From NCBI GenBank assembly GCA_004558805.1, contig SFDE01000010.1, forward strand, positions 1-64,000: a DNA stretch of 64,000 bases, given 5' to 3'. The notes below the pieces were generated by a model. The model made no database searches. It was not told where the DNA came from and saw only the letters and a program-made list of their open reading frames with translations. Made by a program: the position numbers and the translations under genes. This document shows, in pieces, positions 57,692 to 64,000 of this stretch. This stretch comes from Faecalibacterium prausnitzii (lineage in GTDB: Bacteria > Bacillota > Clostridia > Oscillospirales > Ruminococcaceae). Each line of letters begins with the position of its first letter. The first letter of the stretch is position 1.

Positions 57692-59314
57692 ATGAAGGAT
57701 GAACATAACCGTTCCCTGCGGCATCTGAACCGCAAGGCAGAAGACAAGGACCGTTCCACCATTGAGGTGGACAGCTCCGCCTTCTTCTCGGAGACCCCCT
57801 CTTCCCAGACCCCGCCTCCCCGGAGCAGCAGTTCCGGGTCCGGGGCAGGTGCGGCACTGCCCCCCTCCAAGCTGGGCGCTGTGCTGCTGGTACTGCAGGC
57901 AGTACTGAGCCTTGCCTCTCTGGTGCAGTTATGGCGCACTCGGATGCTGCCCGCCCTGTATCTGGTGATCATCGCCGCCATCCTTGCCCTTCTGTGGGTA
58001 CTGGTGCGCCGCTGTCAGGAATACAAGGTGCCCGGCACCGTCTCCCGTGTTTTTTCGGTGGCGCTGTGCGCCGTCATGGCAATGGGCTGCATCTGGGCGC
58101 AGCAGGGGCTTTCTGCTCTGGGCAGCATGACCAATGGTCTGCTCACCGGCATGGAGGCGGCAAAGATCACCAAGGAACCTTTTGTGGTCTACCTCAGCGG
58201 TGTGGACACTCGGGGCGAGCTGACCGAAAAAGCACGCAGCGACGTTAACATTCTCGCAGTGGTCAACCCCAAGACCAAACAGGTGGCGCTGATCAACACC
58301 CCCCGGGATTACTACGTGGATCTGGCGGGCACCAACAGCAAGGACAAGCTGACCCACGCCGGACTGTACGGCGTAGAAACCAGCATGGAGACCCTGGGCA
58401 ACCTGTACGGCGTTGAGGTCACCGATTACATCCGCATCAACTTTGCCGGATTCATGAGCATCGTGGATGCTTTGGGCGGCGTAGATGTGTACTCAGATCA
58501 GGCGTTCACTTCCGTGGGCAGCCCCGGCTACTATGACCCCACCTCTTTTGTGGAAGGCTGGAACCATCTGGACGGCAAGGCAGCACTTGCCTTTGCCCGG
58601 GAGCGTCACGCCTTCGCCTCCGGCGACATCCAGCGGGGCATCGACCAGATGAAGGTCATTGACGCCATGCTGAACAAGATCAAGTCTCCTGCCCTGCTGA
58701 TGAACTTTTCCAAGCTCATGGACGCTGCATCAGACTGCTTTGTCACCAGCCTTTCTCAGGATCAGATCAGCGCACTGGTGCGGATGCAGCTCAGCGACTT
58801 TGCGGAGTGGGATATCCAGAGCTGCACCGTCACCGGTTCCTCCGGCACCAGCACCAAGTGCTACTCTGCCAAAGGGCAGAAGCTCTATGTCATGAAGCCG
58901 GACGAATCCTCGGTGAACAAGGCAAAGGAGCTCATCGCCTCGGTGCTGGGCGGTGACGGCACCGTCAGCAGCACCTCCCAGACCCCGGAAAAGACCGAGG
59001 TCCACACCCCCACCACCGACCCCAACGCCGCTGTGTCGGTGCCAGAGGAATCCGCCGACAGTGTGATCCTGGAAGCACCTGCGGAGAGCGTACCGGAGCA
59101 GCCGGAAGAGCAGCCCGCAGAACAGCCTGCGGAGACCACTCCTGCAGAGCCGGAGACTCCCGCCACCCAGCCTGCAGAGGGAGAGACCGAAGCACCTTCT
59201 ATCTCCCTGCCTTCTCAGGAAGAGCTGGAGCAGTCCGCTTCCTCCCTGTACGGCGCCGCCTCCACCATTCTGGACGCCCTTCTGGGCAGTTCCAGCAATA
59301 ACGAAAAGGCATAA
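57692..59314 (+). CDS. LytR-CpsA-Psr (LCP) family glycopolymer transferase
   Basis: 540 residues: a Ser/Pro-rich cytoplasmic N-terminus (1-55), two or three membrane helices (about 58-135), then the LCP domain with LSGVDTRGE, INTPRDYYVDL, DKLTHAGLYG, GVDVYSD and FARERHAFASGDIQR. A Pro/Glu-rich tail from about 420 looks like a disordered wall-spanning segment. LCP enzymes transfer teichoic acids or polysaccharides onto peptidoglycan. It is the last gene of the nadE operon. Confidence 0.92.
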   Translation: MKDEHNRSLRHLNRKAEDKDRSTIEVDSSAFFSETPSSQTPPPRSSSSGSGAGAALPPSKLGAVLLVLQAVLSLASLVQLWRTRMLPALYLVIIAAILALLWVLVRRCQEYKVPGTVSRVFSVALCAVMAMGCIWAQQGLSALGSMTNGLLTGMEAAKITKEPFVVYLSGVDTRGELTEKARSDVNILAVVNPKTKQVALINTPRDYYVDLAGTNSKDKLTHAGLYGVETSMETLGNLYGVEVTDYIRINFAGFMSIVDALGGVDVYSDQAFTSVGSPGYYDPTSFVEGWNHLDGKAALAFARERHAFASGDIQRGIDQMKVIDAMLNKIKSPALLMNFSKLMDAASDCFVTSLSQDQISALVRMQLSDFAEWDIQSCTVTGSSGTSTKCYSAKGQKLYVMKPDESSVNKAKELIASVLGGDGTVSSTSQTPEKTEVHTPTTDPNAAVSVPEESADSVILEAPAESVPEQPEEQPAEQPAETTPAEPETPATQPAEGETEAPSISLPSQEELEQSASSLYGAASTILDALLGSSSNNEKA

Positions 59315-59330
59315 GCATCCTTGAAATTAC

Positions 59331-59375
59331 AAAAGGGACAGAGTTTCCATGGAAACTCTGTCCCTTTCTGTTTTT
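59331..59375. terminator. Bidirectional terminator between LCP and deoB
   Basis: AAAGGGACAGAGTTTCC and its perfect inverse, followed on the plus strand by CTGTTTTT; it serves the convergent LCP and deoB genes. Confidence 0.9.
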
Positions 59376-59380
59376 CTGGT

Positions 59381-60559
59381 TTACGCTTTGATCTGATCCC
59401 AGACGCTGCTGCCGTCCAGCGTGGAGGCGTCCACATCCAGATACTGGCAGATGGTCTTTGCAATGGTGCCAAAACCCAGCTTGGTGCCCAGATCCACACC
59501 GGGCTTCACGCCCTTACCACACACCAGATAGGGCACATACTCCCGGGTGTGGTCGGTGGTCTTGGTGTAGGAAGGGTCGCAGCCGTGGTCGGCAGTGACC
59601 ATCAGCAGATCTCCCTCCCGCATGCCGGGGATGAAGTCTGCCAGGAACCGGTCGAACTCGGTGGCGGCGGCAGCGTAGCCTGCCACGTCCCGGCGATGAC
59701 CGTAGAGCATATCAAAATCCACCAGATTCACAAAGGCAAGACCCTCGAAATCCCGGGTCTGCAGTGCCTTGGTAAAGGCAATGCCGTTGGTGTTGCCGGT
59801 GGTCTTGATCTTTTCGGTGACGCCCTCGCCGTCAAAAATGTCAAAGATCTTGCCCACAGCAATGACGTCCCTGCCGGCATCCTTCAGCAGGTCCAGCATG
59901 GTGGCACGGGGAGGCTTCAGGCTCAGGTCGTGGCGGTTGGTGGTGCGGTAGAAAGTATCCGCCGTGTTGCCAAGGAAGGGGCGGGCGATGACACGACCCA
60001 CGCCGTACTCCCCCTTCAGCATCTCCCGGGCGATCTCGCAGTAGCGGTACAGCTCCTGCACCGGCACCAGCTCCTCATTTGCTGCCACCTGAAAGACGCT
60101 GTCGGCACTGGTGTAGACAATGAGGGCATTCTCCCTCATTGCCTCTTCGCCGTAATCCTTCAGCACCTGCGTGCCGGAGTAGGGCTTGTTGCACAGCACC
60201 CTGTGCCCGGTCTTTTCCTCATATTCCCGGATCAGCTCCGCCGGGAAGCCCTCCGGGAAGGTGGGCAGGGGTTTGGGGCTTACTACACCGGCGATCTCCC
60301 AGTGCCCGATGGTGGTATCCTTGCCCATGCTCTGCTCCTGCAGCCGTGCAAATGCACCCAGAGGCTCCTCGGTCTTTTCGCCCACCGTGACCCCGTCCAC
60401 GTTGAACAGTCCCAGTCTGCGCAGGTTGGGGCAGTGGAAGTTGGGATGTCCGGCGATGGCGCCCAGCGTATTGGTGCCCTCATCGCCAAAGGCGGCTGCA
60501 TCCGGTTCTGCACCGATGCCAAAGCTGTCGAGAACGATCAGAAAAACACGTTTTTCCAT
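59381..60559 (-). CDS. deoB: Phosphopentomutase
   Basis: 392 residues. The metal-binding motifs DSFGIGAEPDA at the start, TIGHWE, NLVDFDMLYGHR and TADHGCDPSY match the alkaline-phosphatase-superfamily enzyme. It converts (deoxy)ribose-1-phosphate to the 5-phosphate, the step after nucleoside phosphorolysis. The ATG at 60559 is chosen by the conserved N-terminus and GGAG upstream. Confidence 0.96.
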   Translation of the reverse strand: MEKRVFLIVLDSFGIGAEPDAAAFGDEGTNTLGAIAGHPNFHCPNLRRLGLFNVDGVTVGEKTEEPLGAFARLQEQSMGKDTTIGHWEIAGVVSPKPLPTFPEGFPAELIREYEEKTGHRVLCNKPYSGTQVLKDYGEEAMRENALIVYTSADSVFQVAANEELVPVQELYRYCEIAREMLKGEYGVGRVIARPFLGNTADTFYRTTNRHDLSLKPPRATMLDLLKDAGRDVIAVGKIFDIFDGEGVTEKIKTTGNTNGIAFTKALQTRDFEGLAFVNLVDFDMLYGHRRDVAGYAAAATEFDRFLADFIPGMREGDLLMVTADHGCDPSYTKTTDHTREYVPYLVCGKGVKPGVDLGTKLGFGTIAKTICQYLDVDASTLDGSSVWDQIKA

Positions 60560-60620
60560 CTCTGTTTCACTCCATTTCCTCCGGGAAAAGTCCGGAACAG
60601 TGTTACTTTTACCTGCCTCC

Positions 60621-60649
60621 ATTATAAGCAAAACTGCTACTGAATGCAA
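60621..60649 (-). promoter_or_regulatory. Promoter of deoB
   Basis: Minus strand TTGCAT, 17-base spacer, TATAAT; ATGTGCA lies 24 bases upstream. Confidence 0.8.
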
Positions 60650-60773
60650 GGGTTTTTGCCTGCCTGTTTTTTATGTGCATATTGCCCAAAACCTTAGCCA
60701 ATTCTTTAACGATTCTGTCCCTCAAAAACTTTGATTTTGTTCGGCACTTCGTTGTTTTTATTCAGGTGTTTTT

Positions 60774-60811
60774 TCTGCCCCTGAAAAATCAGAAGAAGGG
60801 CAGATTTTTTT
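60774..60811 (+). terminator. Orphan terminator-like hairpin upstream of pyk
   Basis: TCTGCCC pairs with GGGCAGA, followed by TTTTTTT on the plus strand, just before the pyk promoter. No plus-strand gene precedes it, so it ends an unrecognised short transcript or insulates pyk. Otherwise the gap 60560-60999 holds only the two divergent promoters and the pyk leader. Confidence 0.6.
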
Positions 60812-60812
60812 C

Positions 60813-60841
60813 TTGCTCTATTGTATCCAAGCGGTTATAAT
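60813..60841 (+). promoter_or_regulatory. Promoter of pyk
   Basis: TTGCTC, 17-base spacer, TATAAT. The leader of about 150 bases contains GCGGCATGCCGC, a short perfect palindrome (around 60926-60937), of unknown meaning. Confidence 0.7.
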
Positions 60842-60999
60842 AGTATTTGGTAGAGTTTTGAGTTTTGTACTCTGCCTGTGTGTTTTCATCACCATACGGG
60901 GGTTCCCGTTAAACGCCGGCGGCATGCCGCATCGCTGTCGCCTGTCCGCCGCAGAATAGAAAAAGGTAAAAAGAGATTGTAGTCGATGGAGGTATATTT

Positions 61000-62754
61000 A
61001 TGAGAAAAACAAAGATCATCTGCACCCTCGGTCCTTCCACGGATAAGGACGACGTCCTGCGCCAGCTGGTCGAAAATGGCATGAACGTGGCACGCCTCAA
61101 CTTCTCCCACGGTTCCTACGAGGAGCACAAGGGTCGTCTGGACAAGCTCAAGGCGATCCGTGAGGAGCTGGGCAAGCCGGTCGCCGCTCTGCTGGATACC
61201 AAGGGTCCCGAGATCCGCCTGAAGGAGTTCAAGAACGGCGTGGAGATACTGGAGGCAGGACAGACCTTTACCCTGACCACCCGGGAAGTGGAAGGCACCA
61301 AGGAGATCTGCTCCATCACCTACAAGGATCTGCCTCAGGACGTGCAGCCCGGCGGCACCATCATGCTGGATGATGGTCTGATCAAGCTGCAGATCCAGAC
61401 CGTCAACGACACCGACATCGTCTGCACCGTGCTGAACAGCGGCAAGATCAAGACCAAGAAGGGCGTCAATGTCCCCGGCGTCCACCTGTCCATGCCCTAC
61501 CTGAGCCAGCGTGACCGGGACGACATTATCTTTGCCGTGCAGCAGGGCTTTGATTTCATCGCTGCCTCCTTTGTGCGCACCGCACAGGACGTGTACGACA
61601 TCCGCAACCTGCTGAACGAGTATGACTCTGACATCCGCATCATCGCCAAGATCGAGAACCGTGAGGGCGTCAACAACATCGACAGCATCCTGGCTGCCGC
61701 CGACGCCGTCATGGTCGCCCGTGGCGATCTGGGCGTCGAAATCGATTTCACTGAGCTGCCCGGCATCCAGAAGAACATCATCGACCGTTCCTTCTCCTTT
61801 GGCAAGCCCATCGTCACCGCTACCCAGATGCTGGACAGCATGATGGTGAACCCCCGTCCCACCCGCGCCGAGATCTCCGACGTGGCAAACGCCATCTACG
61901 ACGGCACCTCTGCCATTATGCTGTCCGGCGAGACCGCCGCAGGCGCTTACCCGGTGGAGGCTCTCAAGACCATGGCAGCAATCGCTGAGCGCACCGAGAA
62001 CGAAGCACACTACCCCAGCCGTCTCACCGAGGCAAACACCGGCAAGATCAGTGTCAGCGATGCTACCGCCCACGCCGCCTGCCTCACCGCCAAGGACGTG
62101 AACGCTTCCGCCATCGTCACCGTATCCGAGTCCGGCACCACCGCCCGCCTGCTGAGCAAGTACCGCCCGGCACAGCCCATCATTGCCTGCGTCATGAAGG
62201 AGCAGGTCCAGCGCCAGCTGGCACTGAGCTGGGGCATCACTCCCCTGATGATGCCCCTGGCACACAGCACCGATGAGCTCATCGAGATGTCCACCTCTCT
62301 TGCCAAGGAGAACGGCTACCTGCACAACGGTGAGCTTGCTGTGGTCACCGCCGGCGTGCCTGTGGGCATTTCCGGCACCACCAACATGATCAAGATCCAC
62401 ATGGTGGGCAACTGTCTTGCCACCGGTGTAGGCGTGGGTCCCGAGAACAGCGAGCTGACCAACGCCACCGGCAAGGCATGTGTCTGCCGCACACTGGAAG
62501 AGATTCGTGCCAAGTTCAAGCCCGGCATGGTACTGGTGGTACCTTCCACCAGCAACGAGATGCTGAGCTACGTCCGTGACGCTGCCGCTCTGGTGGTGGA
62601 GGAGCCGGGTCTCAACAGCCACGCCGCTATTGCCGGCAAGGCACTGCTGAAGCCTACCATCGTGGGTGCCACCGGTGCCACCAGCCATATCCGTGACGGT
62701 CTGGTGATTGCAGTGGACTGCGCACACGGCAGCGTGCAGCGCCTGCAGGCATAA
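61000..62754 (+). CDS. pyk: Pyruvate kinase
   Basis: 584 residues: barrel domain with AKIENREGVNNIDSI and MVARGDLGVE (catalytic/metal sites), the MLDSMMVNPRPTRAE segment, then the C-domain and the extra C-terminal phosphohistidine-like domain (EPGLNSHAAIAG) that is typical of Bacillus/Clostridia enzymes. It makes pyruvate and ATP from PEP. It starts behind GGAGG and is followed after 14 bases by luxS. Confidence 0.97.
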   Translation: MRKTKIICTLGPSTDKDDVLRQLVENGMNVARLNFSHGSYEEHKGRLDKLKAIREELGKPVAALLDTKGPEIRLKEFKNGVEILEAGQTFTLTTREVEGTKEICSITYKDLPQDVQPGGTIMLDDGLIKLQIQTVNDTDIVCTVLNSGKIKTKKGVNVPGVHLSMPYLSQRDRDDIIFAVQQGFDFIAASFVRTAQDVYDIRNLLNEYDSDIRIIAKIENREGVNNIDSILAAADAVMVARGDLGVEIDFTELPGIQKNIIDRSFSFGKPIVTATQMLDSMMVNPRPTRAEISDVANAIYDGTSAIMLSGETAAGAYPVEALKTMAAIAERTENEAHYPSRLTEANTGKISVSDATAHAACLTAKDVNASAIVTVSESGTTARLLSKYRPAQPIIACVMKEQVQRQLALSWGITPLMMPLAHSTDELIEMSTSLAKENGYLHNGELAVVTAGVPVGISGTTNMIKIHMVGNCLATGVGVGPENSELTNATGKACVCRTLEEIRAKFKPGMVLVVPSTSNEMLSYVRDAAALVVEEPGLNSHAAIAGKALLKPTIVGATGATSHIRDGLVIAVDCAHGSVQRLQA

Positions 62755-62768
62755 GAAAGGAAACGCTT

Positions 62769-63221
62769 ATGGAACGCATTGCAAGTTTCTGTGTGGACCA
62801 CACCAAGCTGGACCGGGGCATGTATCTGAGCCGTCAGGACGGTGATGTGCTGACCTGGGACATCCGGATGAAAAAGCCCAATCAGGGGGACTACCTGTCC
62901 ACAGGTGCCGCCCACACTCTGGAGCACCTGTTTGCCACCTACGCCCGGAACAGCGGCAGTAAGGATGGCGTTGTCTATGTGGGACCCATGGGCTGCCGCA
63001 CCGGCTTCTACCTGCTGACCCGGGGTCTGACCCCCGGGCAGGCACTGGAGCTGACGGTGGAGTCCTTCCGCTTCATGGCTGCCTTTGAGGGCACTGTGCC
63101 CGGTGCCAGCGAAGTGGAGTGCGGCAACTACCGGGATATGGACCTGCCCGCCGCCAAGGCAGAGGCAGCCGCCATGCTTCCGGTACTGGAAGCGCTGACC
63201 GCAGAAGATCTGCACTACTGA
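62769..63221 (+). CDS. luxS: S-ribosylhomocysteine lyase LuxS
   Basis: 150 residues. Zinc ligands His49 and His53 (HTLEH) and Cys118 (ECGNYRD), with catalytic Cys76 in GPMGCRTGF. It cleaves S-ribosylhomocysteine to homocysteine and DPD, the precursor of the AI-2 signal. AAGGAA precedes the ATG. It is likely co-transcribed with pyk. Confidence 0.97.
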   Translation: MERIASFCVDHTKLDRGMYLSRQDGDVLTWDIRMKKPNQGDYLSTGAAHTLEHLFATYARNSGSKDGVVYVGPMGCRTGFYLLTRGLTPGQALELTVESFRFMAAFEGTVPGASEVECGNYRDMDLPAAKAEAAAMLPVLEALTAEDLHY

Positions 63222-63234
63222 TCCTGATACAATA

Positions 63235-63273
63235 CAAAAGAGGGATGGACCCGGAGTCCATCCCTCTTTTTTC
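63235..63273. terminator. Bidirectional terminator after luxS
   Basis: AGAGGGATGGAC pairs with GTCCATCCCTCT over five bases, followed by TTTTTT; the next gene converges from the right. Confidence 0.9.
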
Positions 63274-63277
63274 GTAT

Positions 63278-64000
63278 TCAGATCAGCCCGAGGGCTGCAA
63301 ATTCCTTTGCGATGCCATCCTCATACACCGAGGGGGCGATGCGCTGACAGCGCTTTTTCAAAGTCTCGGATCCGTTGCCCATGCAGACGCTGAGCCCAGC
63401 GGCACCGGTCATGGCAAGGTCGTTATCGCTGTCTCCAAAGCCAATGCTATCCGACAGGGAAAAACCCAGATGGCGGCAGATTGCCCGGATACCGGTGCCC
63501 TTGTCGAACCGGCGGTTGATCAGTTCACCGTTGACCATGCCGCCTCCCAGATCGTCCAGCTTGCTTTCGCAAAAAACGAACCGGTCACCGTAGCGCTGTT
63601 TTGCCTCCTGCAGATCCTGCCCCTGCCGGGCAATGTACACGATCTTGTAAAGAGGCTGCCCCCGGTATTCGCTGAGGGGGCTGATGCTCATCCCCTCTTC
63701 CATCGCCTTGCGCCAGCGCTCCGCTTCGCTGTTGAGACTGCCGTCGCTGCGGGTGGTAAAACTCCAGCGCTGGATCATCTGCATCCCGCCAAAGGTAGCG
63801 TCCTTTGCTTCCAGCGTGCACTCTACCCCGTGCTTTTCCAGCGCAGCACGGACCCCCTGTGCCAGTTCCGGCTCCATGGGCAGATCCACCAATACCTCCC
63901 CGTCACAGACCACATAGCCTCCGGCGCTGCACACTGCGCCGGAAAAGCAGTCGTGTGCCAGCAGCGGCGCCGTCATGCGGTAATTGCGCCCGGTGCACAG
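63278..64000 (-). CDS. Cof-type HAD-superfamily phosphatase (5' end outside the window)
   Basis: At least 240 residues, open to the right edge. The frame begins LCTGRNYR, the TGR motif that follows the nucleophile block in Cof-type HADs; the DxD nucleophile itself would lie beyond 64000. The C-terminal part has KGTGIRAICRHLG and GFGDSDNDLAM (motifs III/IV), so catalysis depends on the missing end. An internal ATG (63976) is not the start. Members dephosphorylate sugar phosphates or nucleotides such as FMN or PLP; the substrate here is unknown. Confidence 0.88.
   Translation of the reverse strand: MCTGRNYRMTAPLLAHDCFSGAVCSAGGYVVCDGEVLVDLPMEPELAQGVRAALEKHGVECTLEAKDATFGGMQMIQRWSFTTRSDGSLNSEAERWRKAMEEGMSISPLSEYRGQPLYKIVYIARQGQDLQEAKQRYGDRFVFCESKLDDLGGGMVNGELINRRFDKGTGIRAICRHLGFSLSDSIGFGDSDNDLAMTGAAGLSVCMGNGSETLKKRCQRIAPSVYEDGIAKEFAALGLI

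Noticed and set aside
60842..60999. Riboswitch in the pyk leader
   Set aside because: Only a 12-base GC palindrome was found; no known riboswitch core could be read.

Overview
The window looks like the chromosome of a Faecalibacterium (F. prausnitzii-group) bacterium or a close Oscillospiraceae relative. The reasons are a GC-rich genome with strong GGAGG ribosome sites, a gene strongly resembling the Faecalibacterium microbial anti-inflammatory molecule (MAM) next to a peptidase-containing exporter, a glmS ribozyme, Clostridia-type gene orders, and remnants of the yabP/yabQ sporulation genes in a lineage regarded as non-sporulating. No rRNA operon, CRISPR array or prophage was seen. Mobile DNA is limited to an IS3-type transposase scrap at the left edge and one MITE-like palindromic element near 55.1 kb.

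Layout. 0-4.3 kb: transposase fragment, beta-CASP metallo-hydrolase, typA, tRNA-Asn. 4.4-11.1 kb: the accessory core, with a promoter and a long structured leader, a C39-peptidase ABC exporter (PCAT), the MAM-like double-glycine precursor, a GyrI-like small-molecule-binding protein, an HlyD-type membrane fusion protein and a membrane-anchored Ig-like surface protein. 11.1-20 kb (minus strand): glmS behind a glmS ribozyme, a DUF5685-like gene with a membrane protein, an RlmL-like methyltransferase, and a mazG-hup-rqcP-yabP-yabQ-divIC-S1 cluster that mirrors the Bacillus mazG-yabR region. 20-34.4 kb: a probable 11-gene minus-strand operon (ispDF, cdaA, cdaR, FAD protein, XpaC-like, recJ, rel, dtd, MBL hydrolase, hemZ, uridine-kinase-like) that includes c-di-AMP and (p)ppGpp genes. 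34.4-41.3 kb: phosphoglucomutase, comM, and trkH/trkA potassium uptake. 41.4-49.5 kb: nucleoside salvage (pyrimidine phosphorylase, BMP-type nucleoside ABC transporter, cytidine deaminase, purine nucleoside phosphorylase), completed by deoB at 59.4 kb. 49.5-54.6 kb: M23 endopeptidase, RluA pseudouridine synthase, and a Ser/Thr kinase-MORN gene split by an A8 homopolymer. 54.7-64 kb: an RNase P RNA gene that seems to lack a central-3' block, the MITE, nadE-NusG II-LCP, deoB, pyk, luxS and a HAD phosphatase cut by the window edge.

How genes work together. The nucleoside ABC transporter imports nucleosides, deoA/deoD/cdd cleave or deaminate them, and deoB and pgm feed the sugar phosphates to central metabolism. 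The MAM locus is a self-contained export system: PCAT trims and exports a double-glycine precursor, probably with the HlyD adaptor. Many promoters (TTGxxx-16/17-TATAAT) and hairpin terminators are legible and define the transcription units.

The least expected observations are the internally deleted rnpB, the kinase-MORN gene interrupted at an A8 tract (possible phase variation), one palindromic -35 box shared by two divergent promoters, the structured leader of the MAM operon, and recurring TGTGCA motifs at nucleoside-salvage promoters. All function calls come from reading the sequence; no database search was run.
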